Assembly (NCBI GenBank): GCA_029204225.1 | Contig: CM055097.1 | Span: 45,139,366-45,203,365, forward strand | DNA: 64,000 nt | Direction of reading: 5' to 3' | From: Diphasiastrum complanatum | Taxonomy: Eukaryota > Streptophyta > Lycopodiopsida > Lycopodiales > Lycopodiaceae | Position numbers and translations under genes: made by a program | Shown: piece by piece, positions 1 through 11,615 of the stretch | How the letters are laid out: the number at the start of each line of letters is the position of its first letter | How positions within the stretch are numbered: the stretch's first letter is position 1 | Notes under the pieces: generated by a model | The model's database searches: none | Told to the model about the DNA's origin: nothing | Seen by the model: the letters and a program-made list of their open reading frames with translations, nothing else

Positions 1-1215
1 TGCTAGTCATGAATGCTTCAATTGATTCTACTATGTTTGTCACTTTGCTTCTGTCCTTTTCTAGGACAGAACTGCTCTCAACTAGAACAGTCATGAGCGA
101 GGGCTCCCATTGACAATAAATTAGTGAGTTCTCAATGGTCCTTGATAGATCAACTTTAGACAACAGTTGCAAGCTCTCTTTTCATGGTCTTAAGGGCTCA
201 GTTAGCTGAGTCTCTGATCTGACAACTAGCTTAGTGATGGCTTTCCTTCATATCTAATACTCATAGGTGTAGTGAAGGCTTGCAAAGTAGTAGCAGCGAT
301 GGTCAGGTTATTATAGAGGTGGCGATGTTAATAATCACATCTCTCAACTCTCTTTTGGAAATCAGCAATAATCCTTCAGTATTTTGAAAGTCAATGTTCA
401 ATTTCTCAACGGCTATAATGTGATTGAATGGTTAGATGGCTCACTCATCTAGCAACAATGGTAGGCCAGCTCTCCAAATATCTTGCAAAGAATACTGGGT
501 TCTAACTCATAGACCAAAGATAATTAAGCATCCCATAGCCAAGATATCTCAAGCTTCCAATGGAGATAGTGAGTCAATGACACTCTTCAAAGTTCATTTT
601 GAGTTCTGATTTTCAACAGAAAGCTTCACTAGCTTTCTCTACCTGATATCTCATTTTACATGTATCAGACAACAATGGATTACCCTTTATGGCTCGATAG
701 GAAGTAGCAACAAGATAGCCATACTAGATCAATCAGTGAGAAAAAGTGGTAGCTCTACATCTTTGATGGTGGAACTGGTTATGATCTTCATTCAAACCTC
801 AAGAGCTCTCAGTCTCACACTATTTTACAAAGAACACAACATTAAATCTAAACCCTAAAGTTTACAAAGAACATAATATTAAATCAAACTCTTCTATCTA
901 TATTTTTTTGCTCTCTCTCATGTCTCTCACACACATCCTTCTCTTCCTCTCTCATTCGCTCATGATCATAAATCACTAAGACACATATTTGTGTTTAACT
1001 ACACAAAATATACAATACAAGGAAGATAGTGTACAAGAAAAGTTACAAAGAAAGAAATCTTAGTTGCACATAACAAAACAAAAGAATCGTACTTGGAATG
1101 AGACAAATGGAATTGATAGAGTTGAGAAGAAGTGCCAAAAGCCGATCTCCAACAATCTCCTGCAAGAATAAAAAATAAGAAAACCCTAAAAAAATGACTT
1201 GGCTTTGAGAATTCG
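1..1215. other. No gene seen; anonymous A+T-rich DNA
   Basis: I see no convincing coding region, RNA gene or complete mobile element here. The open frames are short and have no recognisable motif. The segment may belong to the 5' flank or LTR of the copia remnant that starts further right, but I could not place an LTR boundary. Confidence 0.5.
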
Positions 1216-1218
1216 GTC

Positions 1219-1480
1219 ACGGAGGTCGGATTCCGACATCTGTATTATCCATCAGATTCCGACGTCTACTTTGTGCTTTTTTTTCTGCACGGATAGGTGA
1301 CGTCATCCATTTAAAAAGTTGCACTCTTCAAAATGGGATGTCGGATTCCGACATTTTTATTGGCCGTTGGAATCCGACGTCTTAAAAAAAAAAATTCAAC
1401 AATTTTTTTTTTTTTTTGTGTCGAATTCCGACGGATTATGAAATTTTTTTTAATCCTTTGGAACCTTGTGTCGGAAATCG
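1219..1480. repeat. Cluster of palindromic TCGGATTCCGA repeats
   Basis: At least six copies of a near-palindromic core, GTCGGATTCCGAC or its variants, lie within about 260 bp: near 1224-1236, 1253-1266, 1339-1353, 1367-1380, 1420-1433 and 1468-1477. They are separated by A- and T-rich runs. Single degenerate copies (GGAATCCGAC, GGAAATCCGAC) recur near 8967 and 9068. The copies are direct and irregularly spaced, so this is not a simple tandem array. Function unknown. Confidence 0.6.
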
Positions 1481-1770
1481 CGCATTTTGTTGTTGTGCCT
1501 AAAGTCCTTTTATTGACTTTCTAATCAAATAACTATGTGATCATCGGGTTGGACTTACACACGCAGGGTGCCAAATCCCTCTCACTTATTAACTAGGGTT
1601 AGGGTTTCCTTGGGATCCCTCCAACATTGATTAATATCTCTTAGAGTTTGCATCTCATTTTGCATGTAGATGTTGATTTTTCTACATTAACAGAATTGTT
1701 GGTTTGCTCCTTATTGTAAACAAAGATCAGGGACATGGATTGGATCTTGAATGATCTGAAATCCTTCACA

Positions 1771-1782
1771 TGACATCAGAGC
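1771..1782 (+). other. Copia-like primer binding site (degenerate)
   Basis: TGACATCAGAGC resembles TGGTATCAGAGC, the initiator-Met tRNA primer site that follows the 5' LTR of many plant copia elements. It directly follows CACA and lies about 570 bp upstream of a copia gag start, which is the expected order. The upstream LTR boundary is not clear. Confidence 0.45.
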
Positions 1783-2354
1783 TATTGTGTTTCAGGTTAT
1801 GAAAGGATTAGCCATCTTTATCAAGGATTTGGAGGAGTTATCAAGGCTAGAGCATGCTAGATTGATTTCTACTGAAAAATCTCCATTTTTGCATATGTAG
1901 AATTGACCTTTTGTAGGTCAGAACTCAATATAGGGTTATATACTTGATCAGTTCTGATTTCACACTTGGTTTACTGTAATTATCCAATTTTTGGTGCATT
2001 ATGAAGGTCTAATTGGCGGCTACAAGATGATATGTCAAGCTTTTAGAAATTGCATGTAGAATTTGAGATATTCAATCTTTTGTGATTTTGTCAAAACCCT
2101 AATTTTGATTGGATCTCTAGTTTGTGAGTTTACTGAACTTCATTTGAGTGTGTTTCAATCTCAGGAAGTAACAAGAATCATTAGATTGAGGATAGATATA
2201 TGTTGATCAAGATTTCACTATTCTATGTGTTGATTTTCTAGTTAGAAGTGCTGGAAGAGATTTGAGAGGTTCCATATCTTTGTGATTTCTTCTTGAGTTC
2301 AGTTTTTGACATTCAAGAGAGTGCTTTGAAAGAAGAAGATCAAGTCATTGCAAC

Positions 2355-3520
2355 ATGGCTACAAGTGGTGGATTCATGTTGAAAGGCAATGATAGGCTTA
2401 CATCAATCAACTATTCTACTTTGGAAGGCGAGGATGGAGTCCTTATTGGAGATATTGGAGATATTGGAGATGAATGAGTTGATGGATATTGTTGTAGGTT
2501 TGGAGGAGAGACCAGCAACTCAACAAGATCAAATTAGGTATGATAAGAGGGCCAAAAGGGCTCTACACATGATAAAAATGAATGTTGCCAATGAGCTTCT
2601 CAAGGAAGTTGGTAAGTGCACATCATCTTTGGAGGCTTGGGAAGCTTTGAAGAAGCTTTGTGAATCCAAGTCTACATCAAGAGTGCTAACTCTTAGGAGG
2701 CAAATCTTTCAAAGTTTGCAAAAGAAGAAAGAGAGTACTCATGCTTTTGTTTTGAGGGTTAAAGCATTCAATGATGAGTTAGCATGTATTGATGAAAGCA
2801 TTAAGGAGGTAGAACTTGTTCAAGTTATACTTAATGGCTTGTTGTATGATCATGCTAATCTTGTTCAAAACTTTGCTATTCAAAAGACTTTGCCAAGTAT
2901 TGTGGATTTGCAAGAGATCTTGGTGAATGAGGAGTATAGGCTTCAATCAAGAGGAGTGGATCTACATCAACATCTCATTATGAAGAGGAGACTATATTCA
3001 TCAAAGACAAGTTCAAGGGCAATGGCAAAGGCAAGTGGTCTAAAGGAGACTATATTCATCAAAGGCATTTTGCAAGAATGTTTGAAGAAGCAAAGAGATG
3101 AAGGTAGCGAGCAAATCAACTTTACTACTAATGATGAGGATCTAGGTGGTGGTGATTCTCTTTTGATGTGTTCTTCAAGTCTAATATCAAGTGAAGGTGA
3201 CAAAGATTCACGATGGATTGATAGTGGAGCTAGTTCACACATGACTAGTCACAAGGAGTTCTTTACTTCTTTGGTCACTTATGATGGAGCCAAGAAAGAA
3301 ATTCACATGGCCAAGAAAGAAATTCACATGGTGAGTGTGTGATTGAAGGTATTGGTTGAATTCCTATTTGTCTCTCTACTAATAGGAAAGCAAGACTTGA
3401 TGGTGTTCTTTACATTCTCACTTTCAAAGAATTTGCTAAGTGTTGGTCAAATGATAGAGAAAGGATACATGGTAAAGTTTGGTGGCGATGCTTGTTTCAT
3501 TACAAAGGAATAAATCATGG
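2355..3520 (+). pseudogene. Ty1/copia gag-protease fragment
   Basis: The frame opens with ATG at 2355 (MATSGGFMLKGNDRLTS) and must shift by one base near 2395 to continue as a gag of the UBN2/retrotran_gag_2 type (about 2395-2960). This part has the usual pattern of aligned tryptophans, then SLEAWEALKKL and VILNGLL. It ends in WIDSGASSHMT at about 3212-3244, the active-site motif of copia aspartic protease. After the stop near 3340, another frame gives ARLDGVLYIL and the remnant of the pre-integrase region to about 3520. No CCHC zinc knuckle is intact. A 24-bp segment (2985-3008) is repeated at 3044-3067. There is no integrase or RT on this strand, so the element is truncated and dead. Confidence 0.85.
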
Positions 3521-3569
3521 TTGTTAGGGGCAATGGACAAGGTAGACTTTTCAGCTTGATGTCTTTGTT

Positions 3570-3938
3570 ATGGCTAGCAAAAAGGATGGAATGGAAAAGG
3601 AGATTGGTCTCAGCTTTCAAAGTTTCTTTTTAAGAATCAATAAGATTGGTGGCTCTTATGCAAAGTCTAACAAGCTTCCTTATGCTAGATCTAGGTCAAG
3701 ATCTAATATGCTTCTTGGATATGTTCATCTTTGTGCTAACTTGGCTAGTCTTGAGGATAATGATGGTGTTTCAAAGGTTCTCCATGGCAAGTGCAAGCAT
3801 GCAAAAGATAAGGAAAGAGCTAACTTCATCAATGGTGATGAAGGTTTTTCCTTGGAAAAGATTGTTGTTAATGATTTCTTTGATCATATGGAAAAAGATC
3901 TTGCTAAGTGCATGCATGTATTGGAAATAGGTGAGTAA
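3570..3938 (+). CDS. Unrecognised 122-residue open frame
   Basis: This frame directly follows the copia gag-protease remnant and stops 15 bp before the next LTR. It contains an Arg/Ser-rich segment (ARSRSRS) and a Lys/Glu-rich tail. I recognise no domain. It could be a degraded piece of the copia polyprotein, foreign sequence caught in the element, or chance. No promoter or splice context supports it as a gene. Confidence 0.2.
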   Translation: MASKKDGMEKEIGLSFQSFFLRINKIGGSYAKSNKLPYARSRSRSNMLLGYVHLCANLASLEDNDGVSKVLHGKCKHAKDKERANFINGDEGFSLEKIVVNDFFDHMEKDLAKCMHVLEIGE

Positions 3939-3953
3939 CAGAATGTGGAAACT

Positions 3954-5127
3954 TGTTGCTTCCCACGCATGACTACATCTATCAAAAATTGAACAAAGCA
4001 GTAGTGATCATAATCATGTTCAATCTTTAGCAACTAACTTTCGCTAGATACTAAGTGATTACATAGCCAAACATAAAGTATTGAATTATTAGACAATTTC
4101 TATCAGTTACAAAAATAATACAGAGATGCACGCATTCTAACACAAACTGAACGCAATAAAAAAATAATACTGATTCAGGAAAACAAGATCAGATGCTAAT
4201 GAACACAAGACAATAGCAGATAGAAACCATGCACTCTAAAGTTGTCTATGAGTAACTGAGAATAAGTCTGAAATAATTTACTGATAAGCAGTAGCACAAT
4301 AGCAACTCTAAAATAAATCTCTAAAAGACTGAGCTAGAATGCTCAAGAGAGTTCAAGCTTGAAATATTGATAGAGAGCTAACAACAATACTTTCTAATTG
4401 TGAACGATCTGCTTGATGAGAGGGCGGGAAGCATCGTGTAATAACACTCAACTCTTTCACAATTCACAATGTTGATTCAAGACTTGATAATGAGATGTAT
4501 GAACAACTGATTTATACTAAGTAATTAGGTCGTCAAATGCGATTGCCAGTTGGTTGGAGTCCGCTGGCATTCATCCAGTTCTTCTTAGAAGCTACTTGAT
4601 GATAAGCGGTGACAATTGGGTGTAAACAATCTATCTGCATAAATGAACGTAAACTGTCATTCTGCATATATGAACGTAAACTGCCACAGGCAAAAAATGC
4701 GACACTGCATTCTTACTCGTGATTTCTTACAGGCGAAAAATGTGAAAAAGATGACACTGCATTTTTGCACGTAATTTCTGACAAGTGAAAAAGGCGACCC
4801 TGCATTTTTGCACATAATTTGGGACAGGCGAAAAATGTGAAAAAAACGACAATGCATTTTTTGCACGTAATTCCTAACAAGCGAAAAAGGCGAAAAAGCT
4901 GACACTGCATTTTTACACGAGATTCTTGACAGGCGACACTGTCAGGTTTCTAGAGAGAGAAAATGTGACACTATTGTCAAACTTCATGTATTTTTGTAGA
5001 CCGTGTAAAAACACTTGTAATTCTGCAGATTGTATAAAGACCCGATAAAATCTGCAGAACTAGATAAATAGTTGGATGAAGATTAAAAACCAATTAGTCG
5101 ATTAGTAGGAAAGAGAACAATCCAACA
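3954..5127 (-). mobile_element. Copia LTR, minus orientation (3' LTR)
   Basis: Read on the minus strand the LTR starts TGTTGGATTG at 5127, directly after a polypurine tract (TTAAGGGAGAG), and is taken to end at GCAACA, position 3954. The ends are inverted over 5 of 6 bases (TGTTGG/GCAACA). It lies just downstream of the minus-strand RNase H, as a 3' LTR should. The flanking bases do not give a clear target duplication. The left boundary is inferred from the terminal motif only. Confidence 0.6.
4690..4935. repeat. Degenerate tandem repeat inside the LTR
   Basis: About four to five imperfect copies of a unit of 55-65 bp. Each has an ACTGCATTTTTGCACG-like segment, then GACAGGCGAAAAA, then GTGAAAAA. 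One related single unit occurs in the other LTR at about 7390-7460, so the unit is ancestral to the LTR family and was amplified here. Confidence 0.7.
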
Positions 5128-5318
5128 CTCTCCCTTAATCTAAATCCATAAATGTCTTGACCTTTAAACTTAGTTCGACACAAAACCTTCTATGTGCATC
5201 CAAGCTTAATACTTTGGTAAAAATATCTACTGTCATATCTTGCGTTCGACAGGTCCATAATCTGACCTCTTCGTTGAGAACTCTGCTTCTGACATAGTGA
5301 TACTTTAGTTCAATGTGC

Positions 5319-6785
5319 TTACTCCTGAAATCTAGGGTTGGCTAACAAGGCAATGGCACTTTGATTATCACAAAATAATAATGTCAGAGCATATTGATTC
5401 AGACTGATCTCGGAAAGTAAGGTTCTCAACCAAATCGCTTTCTTCGTAGCTTGTGAGGTTGTGATATACTCTGATTCAATGGAAGATAGACCTATTGAAA
5501 ATATTCTAGGAAATTGGACCACTGTTGAGGACGAATGTAAATCCAGAAGTGGATATATGAGTGTCTACATCTCCTGCCCAGCTTGCATCTGTATAACCAC
5601 TGAGTAAATTGAGTTTGTCGATGTCGACTGCTCCATAACAAATGCAAAAGTCCATGGTAGCTCGAAGATATCTCATGACTCTGATAAGAGCCTTCCAATG
5701 TGTTACACTAGGGTTGGTCATATATTGACTGAGAGAGTTGACTGCAAAATGTATGTTTGTCCTGGTACAAATCATTGTGTACATAAGAGATCCTATAATA
5801 GAATGGTAAAGATACTCACAAATCTGCTCCTTCTCTTTAATTGTTTGAGGACACCGGTCCTTTGACAATTTGAGACCTAGTTCCATTGGTGAGAAAACTA
5901 AGTTGCAATTAATCAGATCATATCTGACTAACATATCGTAGATGTACCTCTGTTGTGTAATGTAGACCAACTTTTGTTTTTTGTCTATGTGGATTTGTAT
6001 ATCAAGGCAGACATGAGTTTCGCCCAGATCAGTCATGTCGAATTCAGAAGATAGCATTGTCTTGTCTTCTTTTATCAGATCGGTACTGTTGTTGAAAAAC
6101 AATGTATCATCCACATACAAAGTGATAATGATTAAAGATTGTTGCACTGTCTATAAGTAAACATTTGAATATGAAGAGCTAGGTGTGTAGCCGTGATCAA
6201 TAAGAAAAGTATTGATCCTTAGAAACCATGCTCGAGCAGATTGCTTCAAGCCATTAAGTGCCTTAGGGAGTTTACACACATGATTGTGTTTACCCTCGAT
6301 AGTATAACCTTTGGGTTGCACCATGTAAATGTCTTCTTCGATAACTCCATTGAGATATGTTGTCTATACATCAATTTGATGTATTTCTAAATTTGCAGCA
6401 GTAGCAAATGATAATAAAAGTCGAATAGAAAAATGTTTGACTACTAGATTGAAATTCTCACTGTAATTGATGTTGTACACTTGAGAAAAATCTCTAGCGA
6501 CAAGTCGGACTTTTCTTTTGTTGACACTTCCGTCTACTTTGTACTTGACTTTGAAAATCCATTTACAATTAACTACATTTCTACTAGCAGGTAATTTGAC
6601 AATCGTCCATGTCTGGTTCTTGATAAGAGATGAATATTCTTTATCCATAGCTTCTTTCCAGAGATCAAAATCTGGCTGACTGAGTGCCTCTTTGACAAAT
6701 GTCGGCTCATAAACAAGGTAGGCTGCAAACTCATCAATATACCTGATAGGTGGTCTGCTAGCTCTTGATGATCTTCTGAAAAATA
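5319..6785 (-). pseudogene. Ty1/copia reverse transcriptase-RNase H fragment
   Basis: Read from 6785 down, the segment starts with SRASRPPIRYIDEF and continues as the copia RT (RVT_2): DLWKEAMDKEYSSL, then NCKWIFKVKYK, KVRLVARDFSQ, then YMVQPKGY and KALNGLKQSARAW in the gap between open frames. The catalytic YVDD is at about 6110. RNase H follows, with SGYTDASWAGD, IESEYI and LFCDNQSAIAL. At least two frame breaks and one stop interrupt it. Gag, protease and integrase are missing; the element changes abruptly at about 6785 into a gag read on the opposite strand. Confidence 0.9.
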
Positions 6786-6789
6786 GGGG

Positions 6790-7300
6790 AAACCCGAAGC
6801 GGACGACGCGACAATCGCCAGATGGAAGCTGAAGGATGGAAAAGCTTTCACGTTGATCATCCTTAACATCACAGATACCTAGATCGGCCATGCATCCGAG
6901 GCTCAGACATCGAAAGAAGTTTGGGACATCTTGAGCATACTATATGAAGTGCGAGATATAGCTTCCAAGCTACATCTCAAGAAGAAATTCTATTCCCTCA
7001 AGATGATGAATGGTGGTTCTTTGCAGAATCATATTAATCAGTTCAAGGACCTACTAAGACAAATGGCCGCTGTTGGATCTGTCATAGACGATCAAGACGC
7101 AGTGATGCAACTGCTTACAAGTTTGTCAAGTTCTTACGACAACTGGGTGATGATCATTACGACTCATCTAGAATTGACTCTTTCGAGAGTCATTACTATG
7201 TTGTTGCAGGAAGACACGTGGAGGAACGAAGCCTCGAGTTCCTTAGCTGATTCTCACGCCTTGTACACCAACAAAGGCACGACAGAACAGAAAAAGAAGA
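6790..7300 (+). pseudogene. Ty1/copia gag fragment
   Basis: From about 6790 the + strand reads as a copia gag: DDATIARWKLKDGKAFTL, one in-frame stop near 6879, then EVWDILSILYEVRDIASKLH, LQNHINQFKDLLRQ, and a C-terminal part ending around RNEASS. This is the UBN2-type gag. Relatives of the same family occur at 16.8-17.5 kb, 58.9-59.2 kb and 63.4-63.6 kb. There is no zinc knuckle, protease or pol after it: the frame runs straight into an LTR at 7301, so most of the element has been deleted. Confidence 0.85.
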
Positions 7301-8246
7301 TGTTGGATTTATTACTTCTACTCTCCTTAAATTCCATTTTAATCTGCCTCCATTCATGTTGCATATTTACTAACGTTGTTGCGCAGCCTGCATATTTACA
7401 CACAAATTTGCACAGACGAATAAAAGATGAAAAAGTCGCGACACTGTGTTTTTACACATGTTATGGTGATAGTCGAAACGTCATCACCAACAGTCACTTC
7501 AGAACACCCCATGCAGTTGCGCTAACGGATTAGACAACGATTGCAGCCACCCACGATCTCCTACAAACAACACATCCACTCTGTACTTTCACGTCTGCAC
7601 ACCTGTAATATTATGTAACATATATATACTGGACACCATTCGTGTAATAGATGATGAAGAGAGCAGAAGAAGATGACATAAACGAAGTAGATGCCCTGAG
7701 CATTGATTCTTCAGTTTGTCAAAATTAAGGTTTAATTCCTTTTTACAGATTGAAATAAGCTTTGTAGGGCACGCGGTTTCGTCCGCTACGGTATTGTGCT
7801 CTATCGCATTATTGACACGTATATGATATACTTAATATGATACAATCCATTGTTCTGCATTCAGATCTATGTTAATATTGCTATGCCTATCTTTCATTAT
7901 GTCTGATCTTTCTAGTTGTTCTTACTGGTAATAGACGATTAACATTTAGTCTTGTCTTTTGCGAATCATTCGCGACTAATTATTAGTTGAGCACAGTCTA
8001 GCTCTTCGCGAATCATTCACGACATATAATTTGTCTTGCTATTCGCGACAAATTATTCTTTTGGCGCTTCATCTATTAATGTTTGGCTACGTAATCTAGA
8101 ATGATCGTGATTTCTATCACTATGTCGTATAGTTCATTCCGCTACGCACGAGCATTTTCTGTTTGAGTTCGTTTTTCGTTCGTTTCTTGTTCGAGTTTGT
8201 TTCTCGTTCGTGTTCGTCATTTATTCTTCCCCTCTCTCTCCCAACA
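7301..8246 (+). mobile_element. Copia LTR, plus orientation
   Basis: This 946-bp segment begins TGTTGG and ends CCAACA, a perfect 6-bp terminal inverted repeat with TG...CA ends. A TATATATA box lies near 7620. Blocks such as TTGGCTACGTAATC, GATTTCTATCACTAT and CGCGACTAATTATT are shared with the LTRs at 58.2-58.7 kb and 63.7-64.0 kb, so it belongs to a family. The 5-bp flanks (GAAGA and ATATG) differ, so this is not a simple solo LTR. It ends the composite that starts at 3954. Confidence 0.75.
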
Positions 8247-8639
8247 ATATGTGTTAGGCCAATGTATTAAAGTTAGATTTTAGATAGTTAAATGTTATGT
8301 GGATGATGAATAAAGCTAGAAGTTAGACATCTACATGGATTATATAGTTCATTTGTTGACTTAGCATAAGTAGAATAATGATAAGATGGACCACCATGTT
8401 ATTTTCATAGGTTATTAGTTGCAAGGTTAAGACCTCTAAGCCGCGTTCAAGTTAGAATGGACCGTAGACAACCGAAAAGGTAACAAATGCAGTCTAAAAT
8501 GACCTTATATGGTTTATTGCGGCCATATTGCGACTTTATGCAGTCTTCTATGGCTTTATACGACCATATTGTGATCCTGTGTAGCTCTATTGTGGCCCTT
8601 ATTCAATCTATTATGGCCATATGCGGTTTTATGTGGAAA

Positions 8640-8940
8640 TGTATCGCAGGCAACCGCCAAGGCAACAATTGTGGTATATTACGGTTTGCTATGAAGTTGA
8701 ATGGACCATAGGCAACCGCCAAGGCAACGGTTGCGGTCTATTACGGTTTGCTACGAGGTTGGATGGACCAAAGACAACCACCAAGTAGTGAGTTGCAGTC
8801 TATTATGGTTTAATAGGAAGTTGGATGGACCGTAGGCAATCGCTAAGTCAACGGTTACAGTCTGTTGCGGTTTTGGATGAAAGAAGACCGAAGGCAACCG
8901 CCAAGTAGCGAGGTGCGGTCTGTTGCGGTTTTGGATGAAA
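8640..8940. repeat. 62-bp tandem repeat array
   Basis: Five imperfect units of about 58-62 bp. Each contains GGCAACCGCCAAG and then TTGCGGTCTATTACGGTTT. The GGCAACCGCC cores lie near 8649, 8711, 8773, 8834 and 8894. A decayed extra unit may start at 8458. The sequence is rich in CAACCGC/GCGGTT, which echoes the ACCGCA-rich block at 60-62 kb on the other strand. Confidence 0.75.
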
Positions 8941-9955
8941 TTGCACATTATGAATTGCACTTTTTGGAAATCCGACATTGCACAGTTTCTATACTTACAC
9001 TAGTTAATTCACATACTTTGTTATTGCACACTATGAATTCCTAGTTAGTTAATACATTGCTTATTTTGGAATCCGACAAAACCAATAACATGTGATCAAT
9101 TGCAATAATATATATATTGAAAAATGTCAATCAATATATCACAAAATTGCTGCTTTCACAATCTCTCTAACTTACGATAGATGAACTAAAATTTATATTA
9201 TAAACCTAATCTACTCGTTGTCGTGACGTCCGCTCCGTATGAAAACTAGTGAACAAGACACATTAGTATTTAATGCTTGAACATACTAGTACTAATGGTT
9301 AAGAGTGAACACGTACGCGTTTTACAACAATAATATACGAAGAATACAAAGTTTAAATGTTTTAAAGAAACTTACATGTGGGGGATGACCCTCGCTTTTC
9401 AATTTGTCGACTACTGCCTTGAATGATTCCCTAAAGGCAAAGTCGTACTCTTCCTTAGTTGGTAGACATCCATAGTTCGCCAACTATATATCCATTCAAT
9501 TTAAGTTAAAATTAGTGATCAGCTAGTCATAATGCATTTAAAAAAAAAAAACATATGAAATCATTAGGGGAAATATGGGCTCAAAATGGGCCCTTTAAGA
9601 AATTTCACTTTAGAGAGAAATAACGTAGAGAGAGAATGAAAACCCATTAACTTCTTCTTGCCGTTTTTCGAGTTTTCAGCCTTGCTCGATGTTTAACTAG
9701 TATGGTTAACTTCAGACAATAGTTAGTTAAGCATGAGATGTAATAACTTCTCTTCATGCTCGTTCCAAAATTCGGGACTAGAGCTTTAAGACTGAAAATC
9801 TTGATGTGCTCAATGCAAAAATTGAAGCGGGAGAGGCAGAACTTTTGAAATCACTGTATGCTTATAGTGAAATATGAGGCGGGACGATTTTTCAATGCGA
9901 CATAAAAATTACAAAAGTAAGGAATGCTAGATCTATTCAAAATGAATAATCATTA
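8941..9955. other. No gene seen
   Basis: This is A+T-rich sequence with short, motif-free frames. It contains two stray GGAATCCGAC-type motifs related to the palindromic cluster at 1.2 kb. Nothing else stands out. Confidence 0.5.
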
Positions 9956-9960
9956 TAGAT

Positions 9961-11060
9961 TTGTGGGTGGATGGATCAATTTATCCTAATGATCCAGCTA
10001 CCAATTTGTGTCTAGATTTTAAGTCCGTAACTCATCTTCTAAGATATGTATGTGAAGAAAATAGCGGATTACTTGGATATTGTCAAAGGTTGCATGATAT
10101 TGGAATGCATAGCATATCTTGTCTTAATCAACAATTACAGTGTTCTGATCAACAATTGCAAAGTGCAAATCAACAATTGCTTCATTATGTGCAACACACT
10201 AGTGCTGAAAACAATGCACTCAAAGTTGAATGCTACTGTCACTACTCTTCGGGGATCAAACCAAGAAATGTTAGAATCCATGGAAAAGTTGCGATCCGAG
10301 AGTTTCAAATCTGCTATTGATATATAAATTATGAATAAGACAATGATGAAGAGGAAAAGAAAGAGAGTACCGATGAAGAATATTGATGACTTATCTACAC
10401 ATATCGGCAATCAGAAAAAAAGAATTCGAGCATTCAAGTATGTTGTCATATAAACTGTTTATTTGATTTGTATATGTCGTTTAAGTTTGATTTGCACTTG
10501 ATAATATGATTATTTGTATATTAAACATAATTTGAGTTTCATATGTTTGTTGCAGATCATGTTTGGTGGCAAAGAACTATTTAACAGATCGTTCATGCAT
10601 TGGATCATCTTTAAGTCATGTTTTACCAAGAAAGTCAACAAAGGAAATGATAAAAAATGCTCGGTTTGAAAAAATGAAAAATGAAATTGTAGAGACTGTT
10701 TTGATTAAGGTTCAATTATACTTGGATGCGAATGTGATACAAGGTGCATGTGATGTATCTGGAATTAGCAGAAATGCTTATTCTACTTTTTTAGAATAGT
10801 TAAAGAAGCTTTTTCCCAAGTGATGGTGAAGAAAATTTATCTTTCACGTCCATATCGGGTAAGATTAGTTATAAATTTTTATAATGACGGAATGTTCAAA
10901 GTAGTTGGCTAACCACTTCATATAACTGAATTATACAAATCAGAATATGGTGAGCTCAATTACAACGATTGCAATAATATTTTTCTTGATATTGAAAATG
11001 TTCTAAAATACATTATTCGATTCTATAAACTAGACGAACATCAAGTAAATGGAAAGAAGA
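9961..11060 (+). pseudogene. Unnamed coiled-coil/transposase-like gene, 5' part
   Basis: A first frame (9961 to about 10210) gives a glutamine-rich coiled coil with the repeated motif QQLQ (NQQLQCSDQQLQSANQQL). It shifts frame near 10215 and continues with further heptads to 10326. After a short basic stretch (KRKRKR near 10353) a consensus-like acceptor (TTGTTGCAG, ending 10556) leads into 10557-10799, with LPRKSTKEMIKNARFEKMKN and GACDVSGISRNAYSTFLE. Decayed traces (LNYNDCNNIFLDIENVL) run to about 11060. I do not recognise a named family. The 'DVSGISRNAY' segment resembles the N-terminal part of large uncharacterised transposon-like proteins. It could be the 5' half of the element whose 3' half lies inverted at 12.2-13.8 kb. 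Confidence 0.4.
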
Positions 11061-11615
11061 AAGAAGTCGCATGTGGAGTAAATGGCCATAAATAAAAACT
11101 ATACGAGATCAAAGAAAAAGGAATGGAGGTGGATGTGCATGAAATGGCCATAAATAAAAAGGTAGTACAAACTAGGAGAAAAATAGAATGGGATATGGAC
11201 AACTGACATGTTAGGACTCCCCAAGCAAGTAGAAAGCAACACTTGCACGTGCTTGAAATGCCCACCTACAAGGAAGGCCCATAGTAGACAAATTGTTCAA
11301 GGACGGTGCAACATTGAGAATTTGTTGCATAGTTTTCAAATATATTGTCATTATCGTTATCAAATGGGAGGTGGGCAAGCATGGTGATTTTCTTTCACAT
11401 CATCTCAATAAATGCAAGCACGTTTAACCTACTATTTTCATGTATTTGGTCTCATGAATCAAATGTGATATTTTCACAACTTGTAGCCAATTAGTTGTTT
11501 CCATGCTCCTTGGCAAGCCTAGCTATATTTCTATCCCTGCCTTGCTCCTGAGATCGATATTCCACCAAGGTGGCCTTGTGCAGTTTGCTTGGTCCGCACA
11601 ATTAATGTCCAATAT
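11061..11615. other. No gene seen
   Basis: No supported coding sequence. There are two near-copies of ATGGCCATAAATAAAAA at about 11082 and 11143, so there is a small local duplication. The rest is anonymous. Confidence 0.45.

Noticed and set aside
6786-6891. Upstream extension of the minus-strand RT frame
   Set aside because: The plus strand here reads as gag with family motifs (WKLKDGKAFTL), so the minus frame is a shadow past the junction.
7301-8246. Simple solo LTR
   Set aside because: The 5-bp flanks do not match and a gag fragment of the same family adjoins it directly, so it is one end of a larger composite.
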